From CAYGZM01 sp964354365 (lineage in GTDB: Bacteria > Planctomycetota > Phycisphaerae > Sedimentisphaerales > Anaerobacaceae), in the NCBI GenBank assembly GCA_964354365.1, contig CAYGZM010000072.1, positions 1 to 17,915 of the forward strand: DNA of 17,915 nucleotides, written 5' to 3'. Below the pieces are notes generated by a model that had not been told where the DNA came from, ran no database searches, and worked only from the letters and a program-made list of their open reading frames with translations. The translations under genes and the position numbers were made by a program. Shown here one piece after another: positions 1 to 6,085 of the stretch; position 1 is the stretch's first letter, and each line of letters begins with the position of its first letter.

Positions 1-593
1 GTCGGTGTTATGCTCAGTTGCTTGAGAATCTTGTCTGCCAGTTCATCTCGCACATTGAACCAGTCATCTGAGGCTGCAACCATCTCGCCTGATGGGTTTC
101 CGGTCGCCACGTTCAGGACCCGTGCAGTAACTTGCCATTTATCGTTTTTGTTGCTGTAGCTGCCCCAGATGACGCGCTGGGCCTCGACAATTTCGCCAAT
201 CTTCCGCGCCTCGTCCGCGCCAATGGCCGAGCCTTTGGCTATCCCCAGTTGCCTGCCGGCAAAGTCGATTCCGACGCTCCGCAACCTAAGAGCCTTGACA
301 TGTCCCAGTTGATCCGACAACAGCCTATCTATGGCGTAGCGCCAATGGTCTGCCTGGCGGTTGCCGGTCATATTCTCAAACCAGAGGACTGCAATAACGA
401 GTCGGCCGGGCGGGGTATGACCCTCAGGCACCCGAATCTGGGCGGCTGGACCGCCAAAGAGTTGGGCGCCGGGGGCTTGTGGAGGGTTGGCCTTGTCCTG
501 CGTGGTATCATCACTGTTGGCAACGCCCGGCGTGGTAAGACAGGCGAGAATGAATAAAACCGTCCGGAGGTATCTAACGTTCGTTGTGGCCAT
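1..593 (-). CDS. TolB-N-terminal-like exported protein, 3' end off the window
   Basis: Reading the minus strand from the ATG at 593 gives 197 uninterrupted codons to the left edge, so the C-terminus is missing. A strong ribosome site (GGGAGG, 601-606) lies 7 nt upstream and fixes the start. Residues 10-27 form a hydrophobic export signal; C18 could be a lipid-attachment cysteine, though the context (ILAC) is only a fair lipobox. Residues 64-165 resemble the N-terminal domain of TolB and FlgO-like proteins: VIAVLWFENMTG, then a helix ending in LLSDQL, then ARKIGEIVEAQRVIWGSY and a strand ending VLNVATG. That fold usually sits in periplasmic or outer-membrane-associated proteins, but its job here is unknown. 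It lies 77 nt downstream of the DUF4340-like gene on the same strand and may be the last gene of the ABC operon. Family call is from pattern recognition only. Confidence 0.75.
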   Translation of the reverse strand, partial: MATTNVRYLRTVLFILACLTTPGVANSDDTTQDKANPPQAPGAQLFGGPAAQIRVPEGHTPPGRLVIAVLWFENMTGNRQADHWRYAIDRLLSDQLGHVKALRLRSVGIDFAGRQLGIAKGSAIGADEARKIGEIVEAQRVIWGSYSNKNDKWQVTARVLNVATGNPSGEMVAASDDWFNVRDELADKILKQLSITP

Positions 594-600
594 CTCTGGT

Positions 601-606
601 CCTCCC
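601..606 (-). promoter_or_regulatory. Ribosome binding site of the TolB-like gene
   Basis: GGGAGG on the minus strand, 7 nt before the ATG at 593. It distinguishes this reading frame from an overlapping 81-codon frame that starts at 613 and has no such site. Confidence 0.75.
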
Positions 607-670
607 AAAACACCCTGTTAGTATTACTACGGGCAAGCGAGAGAAGGCCTATGCGTAGAGGGCCTTGCTC

Positions 671-1897
671 TTAGGGCTTTGACGCGTTTGGGTCCGCGAC
701 TTTAGAGACATTCGGCTCCGGAACCGCGGTCCCGGCGGCAGGAGGTCCCACGCTCACCGTATTTGCATCCTCAACCGTCGGCGGCTTGAGATCAACGGGC
801 TTATCCAGCTTAGGCGGCGCGGGCACAACCGCCTTGGCCGCGTTCGGGTCCTCAGGCTTTTTCTCATCTTCCAGCAAATCGGACAGCGCCTTGGTCAGGT
901 TCTTGGCCTTCCAGTCGGCTACTTCGTATATCCAGGCCTTGTGTTTGGCGGTGAATTCCTCCGCCTTGTCGTACGCAAGGAGCAGGGCCTCCTTCTTCTT
1001 TAGCTCCTCCTCCGATTCTCCTTTGCTCACTTTTGAGGGCCTCTCGCCGGTAAAGTCCGCCTTGCAGACCACATAAGTCTTATCGTCTTTTTTCGCTATG
1101 CCGAGGGTATAGACCAGCGAATCGTTCAGCCTGCAGACATACTGGTCGTCGAAGACCAGGCCGCCGACGCTCTTCTTGACGTCCTCGAACCTAAGATCCG
1201 TCAAAGCGGTCAACACACTCTTAGCCTCGCTGGTCTTTAGCGTCTTGCCGGGCGGGACGTTCTCAAGGACGATCGCTTTGTCCTGGTCTTGCTTCAAGGT
1301 ATAACTGCCGCTCTTGAGAGTGACCGTCACGGAGTTGACGTCTTCCTGCTTGGCGGTAATAAGCTCCTGGTCGATATAGTCTATCGCCCGGTCCCTTATC
1401 CACGGCGACTCGAGGGTGATATAGACTTTGTCGGTCGGAAGCAGTCTGATGTATGTGCCCTGGGCGGCTTCGGTGCTCTTGCCGACCGCAACACCGGTCA
1501 GAAACGCCGAATTAGGGTCAGGCGTGAAGAACTTAACCACGCTGCGGGCCTTCTCCTCGGTCACCTCGAGGTCGCCGTGATTGGCGGGGTTGGTCGTATG
1601 GGGCGCGCCGGTGGTCTTTATATCCGAGCACTTGGAGATCAGCTCGTTTATCGTTTTTGTGTCGGCCGGATAGCTATCCTTGTTGGCAACAACGAAATTC
1701 TTTCCCATACGCTGCAGTTTCACCGCGTTTTCGCCCGTTCCAACGACGATACTGCCGACAGAGGTGGGGTCAAGACCCTGGATAAGATAAGCCGGCCCGC
1801 CGGACCCTTCACGCGGCCCGCTCGAGACTCCCGAGAGGACGGCCGCCAAAATCACCGTCGCCGCCGCAACTATGCCCAATATCGCCAAACTCTTATT
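671..1897 (-). CDS. DUF4340-like membrane-anchored protein, 5' end in assembly gap
   Basis: There are 408 codons from the right edge of the 1898-1997 gap to TAA at 671-673; the start codon lies in the gap. The first visible residues, NKSLAILGIVAAATVILAAVL, are an N-terminal membrane anchor, so only a few residues are probably missing. The body alternates short beta-strand and helix blocks (for example VGSIVVGTGENAVKLQR and SPWIRDRAIDYIDQEL) as in DUF4340 proteins, which are regularly encoded beside GldG-like ABC auxiliary proteins. A Lys/Glu-rich stretch is followed by WIYEVADWKAKNLTKAL, where the folded part seems to end. About 60 further residues are rich in Pro, Lys and Asp-Pro-Asn and look disordered. 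It is encoded directly downstream of the GldG-like gene and probably belongs to the same complex. The biochemical role of DUF4340 is not known to me. Confidence 0.8.
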   Translation of the reverse strand, partial: NKSLAILGIVAAATVILAAVLSGVSSGPREGSGGPAYLIQGLDPTSVGSIVVGTGENAVKLQRMGKNFVVANKDSYPADTKTINELISKCSDIKTTGAPHTTNPANHGDLEVTEEKARSVVKFFTPDPNSAFLTGVAVGKSTEAAQGTYIRLLPTDKVYITLESPWIRDRAIDYIDQELITAKQEDVNSVTVTLKSGSYTLKQDQDKAIVLENVPPGKTLKTSEAKSVLTALTDLRFEDVKKSVGGLVFDDQYVCRLNDSLVYTLGIAKKDDKTYVVCKADFTGERPSKVSKGESEEELKKKEALLLAYDKAEEFTAKHKAWIYEVADWKAKNLTKALSDLLEDEKKPEDPNAAKAVVPAPPKLDKPVDLKPPTVEDANTVSVGPPAAGTAVPEPNVSKVADPNASKP

Positions 1898-1997
1898 NNN
1901 NNNNNNNNNNNNNNNNNNNNNNNNNNNNNNNNNNNNNNNNNNNNNNNNNNNNNNNNNNNNNNNNNNNNNNNNNNNNNNNNNNNNNNNNNNNNNNNNN
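1898..1997. other. Assembly gap (100 N)
   Basis: A run of 100 N of nominal length. It hides the stop codon of the GldG-like gene, the intergenic space, and the start of the DUF4340-like gene. Reading straight through it wrongly joins two proteins. Confidence 0.98.
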
Positions 1998-3870
1998 CGC
2001 AGGCCGAGCACGACCGCGACAACGAGAATCACCGCCGGCGCCACCAGCGTATTAGCCCTCTGCAATTCGCTTCCAAGCCCGTCAATCCGCTCGCGCCTCT
2101 TCATTCGTATCGCACGCTTCTCGCGCTCGGCTTCATAAATCCTCTGCTCGAGCGCACGACGCTGCTGTAGTATCTCGCCGCCTACAACCTCTTCCTCGCC
2201 CTCCTTCGCCGAGGCCACAATCTTTTGAAGCTTCGAGTTGTATCCAGAGATGGCCAGCTCAACGATCTCCATCTCTGCGGCGGTCTCTTCTTCGGCCTTC
2301 TGCTCAATCTTGTCAACGACTCCGAAGGGGCGGCGGAAGTTGCCGCGCGACCTGATGGAAGCGAGGTCGCTCGAACCGCTCAAATCCTCAATCGCATTGA
2401 GAAGCAGGGCGCTATTGTCGCCAACGACCATTTTGCCGAAGAAGGCGTCACGGTAGGCGACATTGTCGGCGAGGAAATCCACGTCCGCAAAGACCGCCAC
2501 GGCGCAATCTTCGGCGGCCTCGGTCAGACCTGTGATATGCTTAGTCGTCGTCTTGTCCTCATCGGCCTTCTTGTCCTGCGGTTTGTCCGATGGTTCCTCG
2601 TCGCCCTGCCGCTTGACTTCGATTGCAATGCCGTTGGGAAAGCTGCTCTTGAACCGACCGGTAAGCAGGTAGCCCATCGTTACGGGCTTTGCGCCGTCGC
2701 GGAATTTTTTCCTCAGACTCGCGGGGTCCATAAACATCAGCTCGTATGGACTGCCGATGGAAAACGAATTGCCCCTGTCCGTAGTCATAATGAGGGGCGT
2801 GCGTTTGATCTCAGTGCCCGGCTGGTTCGGGTCGCTCGAAGCGGCAACCTCATTGAGGACGCCGCTGAACAAGGTTGTCACCTGGTTAAGCTCGGCGGTT
2901 ACGACGCTGTCGGGATTGAAGCAGCCCGGCCTCAGCCCGAGAAAACCAATGACCGGCTCTGCGCCGAACTGCGCGGGTAGGGCCAGGCTCGCATCGCCGG
3001 CGAAGGTATTCGCGGGCATTTCAACGCCCCAGCTCCGCATAAGAACGTTCAAATCCGAGTTCTGCTCGGGCGGCGGCTGCCCCATCTGAGGCCGCATCAT
3101 CGGCCTGTCGGCAAGGCAATAAGGGTCAACGCATACAATCGTCCTGCCGCCCTTGAGGACGAACTGGTCTATCGCAAAGAGAGTCTGCTCCGAGAGCTCC
3201 TTGGGGTGGACGACCAGCAGAATATCGACGTCGTTAATGTCGTTGGCATCCGCGGGAACATCAGTGACTTCATACTGCTTTCGCAGCTGCTCGATGATGG
3301 TCCAGGGGCCTCTGGGCTGCTGGCCCTGCATCCGCATCATCTGGGCCATATACCCGCTCATATCGTCGCCCATCACGCCAATCGAGCTCAATACGCCGAT
3401 CTTCCTCTTCTGGCGGGTAATCGCCGTATCTATCAGGTAGCTTATGTCATATTCAACAAAGCTCTGGCGGTCGGGAGAAAAGAACTGTATCACCTTCTCG
3501 ACGCCGAACTGTGTCTGCACGACCAGGCCGAAGAAGAAGTTCTCCTCCTGCGTTATCGGGAACTTTTGAAGTCCGTAGCGCATCGCCTCGGCCTCTTCCT
3601 CGGAGAAGGGCCGCGGATCAATCACCTCCAACGTCACCATCCCCTTCGACGCGGCAACATATTCCTCCAACAGCGCCCGGACGAACTCATAGTAGTTGTT
3701 GAAGAACCGAATCTGATCCGGCCCCTTCAGCGCCGCCGTCTTGGCATAGTAGAGTTTCGCGGTGACCGGCTGGTTCAGCCTGCCCAAGATCGACTTGGTG
3801 CCGGCGCTAAGCGAATAGAGCCGCTGGTCCGTAATATCGACCTTGAGGCCCTTTGCGATGTTCTGGCAGA
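1998..3870 (-). CDS. GldG-like ABC transporter auxiliary protein, both ends in gaps
   Basis: About 623 codons lie between the two gaps. The visible N-terminus begins at QNIAKGLKVDITDQRLYSLS, the junction after a missing first membrane helix in GldG-family (ABC_transp_aux) proteins, where 'D(L/I)T...LYSLS' is characteristic. The periplasmic part follows: KLYYAKTAA, IDPRPFSEEEAEAMRYGL, KIGVLSSIGVMG, DVDILLVVHPKELSEQTLFAI and LKGGRTIVCVDPY, all typical of this family. The end carries a coiled-coil-like, charged helix (EILQQRRALEQRIYEAEREK) and a last membrane helix, LVAPAVILVVAVVLGL, cut by the gap. GldG works with a GldF-like permease and a GldA-like ATPase; in Bacteroidetes these serve gliding, but in other phyla the substrate is unknown. 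A Met/Gly/Gln-rich insert (MAQMMRMQGQQPRG) is unusual. Confidence 0.85.
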
Positions 3871-3970
3871 NNNNNNNNNNNNNNNNNNNNNNNNNNNNNN
3901 NNNNNNNNNNNNNNNNNNNNNNNNNNNNNNNNNNNNNNNNNNNNNNNNNNNNNNNNNNNNNNNNNNNNNN
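3871..3970. other. Assembly gap (100 N) at a repeat
   Basis: A run of 100 N that begins inside the GldG-like gene and ends directly at a partial copy of the palindromic repeat. It hides the GldG start codon and first membrane helix. The repeat is a plausible reason why the assembly broke here. Confidence 0.98.
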
Positions 3971-4005
3971 GCCCCACCGAACTGGTGGGCTAAAGCCCAC
4001 CCTAC
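3971..4005 (-). repeat. Palindromic repeat, copy 1 (truncated by gap)
   Basis: On the minus strand this starts GTAGGGTGGGCTTTAGCCCA and matches the first 35 nt of copy 2 (4771-4819, plus strand) with one mismatch; the rest is lost in the gap. It is in inverse orientation to copy 2. The permease gene's stop TAG (4004-4002) is formed by bases 2-4 of the repeat, so the element overlaps the end of the coding region. Confidence 0.85.
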
Positions 4006-4733
4006 CCGGCCTTCCTTTCATCGAGAATAATCGTACAGGCCGCGATCCAGCCGACGATTATCAACACAAAATATGCAAGGTCCTTGAATTCGAGGACTCC
4101 CCTCTGCATAGAATCAAAATGTATCTGGAAGCTCATTCCTTCGACCGCCGCAACCAGGCCCGCCGGCATAAAACTCGACAGGTAGTTCAGCGTCGTCGGC
4201 ATACCTGCAAAGACAAAGACCGCACAGGCAACCACAGAGAGTACAAAGCTGATGACCTGGTTCTTGCTCACCGCCGAGAAGAAGCAGCCGATGGCAAGAA
4301 AACCGCCCGCCATCAGAAGGCTGCCGATATAACCGGTGATTATCAGCCCGATATCCGGGTCGCCCAAGTAGCACACGGTTATCACCATCGGAAAAGTCAG
4401 CGCCAGCGCTATGGCCAAGAAGAGCCACGCCGCAAAGAACTTGCCTAAAACCGCCTGCCTTATCGTAATCGGCAGGGTGAAGAGCAGCTCAATCGAGCCG
4501 ACCTTGCGCTCCTCGGCCCAAAGGCGCATCGCCACGGAGGGCACCATAAAGACAAAAAGCAACGGCAGATTCATAAAGAACGTCCGCATATCGGCCTGGC
4601 GCATCTCGTAAAAGCCCTCCTTGAACGTCAGGTAGCCCGCAAAAAAAAGGAATATCACAAGAAACACATAAGCAAGAGGCGTCGTAAAGTAGCTCTTTAG
4701 CTCCCTCTTGAAAACGGCCATAAAACTATTCAT
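4002..4733 (-). CDS. GldF-like ABC-2 type permease
   Basis: 243 residues. ATG at 4733 is preceded by AGAGGT about 8 nt upstream. Six hydrophobic segments lie at about 20-34, 52-69, 99-122, 129-153, 159-177 and 217-236, the usual topology of ABC-2 permeases. The cytoplasmic motif EERKVGSIELLFTLPI (74-89), between helices 2 and 3, is the conserved coupling segment of GldF/NosY-like members. It forms the membrane channel driven by the ATPase encoded just upstream (86 nt between the coding regions, holding repeat copy 2) and probably acts with the GldG-like protein downstream. The C-terminus ends in DERKAG, with its stop codon inside repeat copy 1. The transported substrate cannot be told from sequence. 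Confidence 0.92.
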   Translation of the reverse strand: MNSFMAVFKRELKSYFTTPLAYVFLVIFLFFAGYLTFKEGFYEMRQADMRTFFMNLPLLFVFMVPSVAMRLWAEERKVGSIELLFTLPITIRQAVLGKFFAAWLFLAIALALTFPMVITVCYLGDPDIGLIITGYIGSLLMAGGFLAIGCFFSAVSKNQVISFVLSVVACAVFVFAGMPTTLNYLSSFMPAGLVAAVEGMSFQIHFDSMQRGVLEFKDLAYFVLIIVGWIAACTIILDERKAG

Positions 4734-4770
4734 TTGCGTACCTCTGTGTGTTCATTGTTCATTGTATCAC

Positions 4771-4819
4771 GTAGGGTGGGCTTCAGCCCACCAGTTCGGT
4801 GGGGCAAGCCCCACCCTAC
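4771..4819 (+). repeat. Palindromic repeat, copy 2 (complete, 49 bp)
   Basis: The element runs from GTAGGGTGGG to CCCACCCTAC, so its ends are inverted repeats. Inside are two hairpins: GGTGGGCT/AGCCCACC-like on the left and GGTGGGGC/GCCCCACC on the right, joined by AGTTC. It fills most of the space between the ATPase stop and the permease start. The ATPase stop TAG (4821-4819) shares its last base with the repeat, and the next three bases on the minus strand are another TAG. It could form a strong RNA structure within the operon transcript. Confidence 0.88.
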
Positions 4820-5562
4820 TAATTGTTTTTTGCATCCTTCGAACCGTCTGTTTTGGTAATCCTCCGGAATACGGCGTCAAGACCGCACCCGTGCTCGGCC
4901 TTCAACTGTGCGGGCGTCGAATCCACCAGGACGCGTCCCCTGGCAATGATTATCGTCCTCGAGCAGACCGCTTCGACTTCCTCCAAAATGTGCGTGGAGA
5001 CAATGATGCACTTGTACTTGGCCATATTTGCGATGAGTTTTCTGACCTCGAATTTTTGATTCGGGTCGAGGCCGTCGGTCGGCTCATCGAGGATGAGGAC
5101 CTCTGGGTCGTGAATAAGCGCCTGGGCCAGGCCGACCCGCCGTTTGTATCCCTTCGAGAGAGTCTCTATCGTCTGATGATATACCGAATCAACCGAGCAC
5201 ATAGGAACAATCCGGTCGAGCGCCCGCTTGCGGTCCGCCCCTTTTATCTGCCGAACATCGCAGACAAAGTCCAGAAATCCCCCCACCGTCATTTCCGGGT
5301 ACGCCGGGGAGTTCTCCGCCAGATACCCAAGCGACCGCCTTACCTCAACCGGATTCTTGAGAACATCGTATCCGCAGACCGAAGCTGTGCCGCTGTCGGG
5401 GGTGATGAAGCACGCGAGCATCCGCATCGCAGTGGTCTTGCCCGCGCCATTCGGCCCAAGCAGTCCGAGAACCTGACCCTTCTCAACTTTGAATGATACC
5501 CCGTCAACAGCAACGACCGCCCCGAAACTCCGGCAAAGTTCTTTGACCTCTATCACTGACAT
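4819..5562 (-). CDS. GldA-like ABC transporter ATP-binding protein
   Basis: 247 residues. The start at 5562 (MSVIEVKEL) is chosen because GGAG (5569-5572) lies 6 nt upstream and the ABC fold begins at residue 3; an in-frame ATG at 5598 would only add an unrelated 12-residue leader. Motifs: Walker A GPNGAGKTT (36-44), Q-loop position YLAEN with Glu in place of Gln (E83), signature LSKGYKRR (135-142) instead of LSGGQ, Walker B VLILDEP (155-161), D-loop GLD (164-166), H-loop STH (H191). LAEN and LSKGYKRR are common in GldA/drug-type ATPases that serve ABC-2 permeases. It energises the GldF-like permease encoded next. It is the first gene of the minus-strand operon; its upstream region (5563 onwards) carries weak promoter-like elements and the MITE-like repeat. 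Confidence 0.94.
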   Translation of the reverse strand: MSVIEVKELCRSFGAVVAVDGVSFKVEKGQVLGLLGPNGAGKTTAMRMLACFITPDSGTASVCGYDVLKNPVEVRRSLGYLAENSPAYPEMTVGGFLDFVCDVRQIKGADRKRALDRIVPMCSVDSVYHQTIETLSKGYKRRVGLAQALIHDPEVLILDEPTDGLDPNQKFEVRKLIANMAKYKCIIVSTHILEEVEAVCSRTIIIARGRVLVDSTPAQLKAEHGCGLDAVFRRITKTDGSKDAKNN

Positions 5563-5605
5563 ACTTAGCTCCAATAAACCAAGCCCAAATCTTAGCATCT
5601 GCTAT

Positions 5606-5623
5606 ACCCCGCTCCGACGGGGT
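5606..5623. repeat. Small hairpin upstream of the ABC operon
   Basis: ACCCCG (5606-5611) and CGGGGT (5618-5623) form a 6-bp stem with a 6-nt loop. It would lie in the 5' leader of the ABC operon if transcription starts further right. Role unknown. Confidence 0.4.
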
Positions 5624-5652
5624 TCATATAACTCAAACTGACCGGTTTTCAA
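5623..5652 (-). promoter_or_regulatory. Weak candidate promoter for the ABC operon
   Basis: On the minus strand TTGAAA (5652-5647) is followed after 18 nt by TATGAA (5628-5623). Both boxes are imperfect, and the -35 overlaps the inner edge of the left terminal repeat of the MITE-like element, so the element may supply part of the promoter. Inferred by eye only. Confidence 0.25.
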
Positions 5653-5814
5653 GAAAAAGGGACGATAAGTCCCTATGCGACAGCAATATAGCACAGTGTG
5701 TCATTCCCGCGAAACTTGTCCTCGACCTGATCGGGGAGCGGGAATCCACTCAGCCAGCAGACTATTGGATACCTGCTTTCGCAGGTATGACAAGGCGAAC
5801 CGGTCAGTTTAAGT
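5631..5814. mobile_element. MITE-like non-coding palindromic element
   Basis: The ends are 17-bp inverted repeats with one mismatch: ACTCAAACTGACCGGTT at 5631-5647 and the reverse complement of ACTTAAACTGACCGGTT at 5798-5814. Inside is a nested palindromic core, 5699-5792: TGTCAT (5699-5704) pairs with ATGACA (5787-5792), ATTCCCGC (5703-5710) with GCGGGAAT (5738-5745), ATCCA (5744-5748) with TGGAT (5766-5770), and ATACCTGC (5769-5776) with GCAGGTAT (5781-5788). No coding capacity is seen. I cannot see a clear target-site duplication; the flanks are AT-rich on both sides (CATATA left, TATATAA right). The core resembles dispersed 'GTCATTCCCGC' repeats found in many bacterial genomes. Confidence 0.6.
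5658..5674. repeat. Small hairpin inside the MITE-like element
   Basis: AGGGAC (5658-5663) and GTCCCT (5669-5674) form a 6-bp stem with a GATAA loop. On the minus strand it is followed by TTTTTCTTG, so it has the shape of a weak intrinsic terminator for leftward transcription, but it would then sit upstream of the ABC operon. Confidence 0.35.
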
Positions 5815-5909
5815 ATATAAGTGTACTCAAAATTTCTTGACAGTCAACCCCCGTAGAGACTTTTTTTCACCGAGGCTGCCCTCATTTTTCTCCCGGAAAC
5901 GCGACATAC

Positions 5910-5949
5910 GACCAGGAAAACCGCAAAATTCGGGCGGAAAATCCTGGTC
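5910..5949. repeat. Inverted repeat overlapping the beta-helix gene promoter
   Basis: GACCAGGA (5910-5917) is the exact reverse complement of TCCTGGTC (5942-5949). Inside, CCGC (5921-5924) pairs with GCGG (5934-5937). Its right arm overlaps the candidate -35 box at 5945-5950, a position suited to a regulator site; it has no U-tract on either strand, which argues against a terminator. Confidence 0.5.
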
Positions 5950-5973
5950 AAAGCGGCCGGATTGTGGTATAGT
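5945..5973 (+). promoter_or_regulatory. Candidate sigma-70-type promoter of the beta-helix gene
   Basis: TGGTCA (5945-5950), a 17-nt spacer, then TATAGT (5968-5973), with a TG at 5965-5966 making an extended -10 (TGGTATAGT). The start point would be near 5980, giving a leader of about 105 nt. Confidence 0.45.
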
Positions 5974-6085
5974 AACCTGTCAGAACACCTTTGCAGGAAA
6001 TTTCACCACTAGAAACGATGGGCAGTTGTTGATTCAAAGGGATTGGCCTTCGTTTGGCCGAATTGGGTGACTGGAGGTTAGAAAA

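Larger units (their letters stand above)
5815..6085. other. Intergenic leader of the beta-helix gene
   Basis: About 270 nt without a convincing gene between the MITE-like element and the ATG at 6086. It holds an inverted repeat (5910-5949), a candidate extended -10 promoter (5945-5973), and a leader of about 100 nt ending in GGAGG 8 nt before the ATG. A 77-codon open frame at 5837-6070 has a biased composition and no family resemblance and is taken as chance. Confidence 0.5.

Noticed and set aside
132..557. 141-codon plus-strand frame near the left edge
   Set aside because: It is antisense to the TolB-like gene, which has a signal peptide, family motifs and a good ribosome site.
644..666. 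AAGGCC/GGCCTT hairpin between the DUF4340-like and TolB-like genes as a terminator
   Set aside because: Six base pairs with an 11-nt loop and no U-tract on the transcript; too weak to call.
5837..5865. TTGACA at 5837-5842 as a -35 box
   Set aside because: No -10-like hexamer lies 16-18 nt downstream; the sequence there is a C-rich then T-rich run.
5837..6070. 77-codon plus-strand frame in the intergenic region
   Set aside because: No ribosome site, no recognisable protein features, and it covers the inverted repeat and promoter-like elements.
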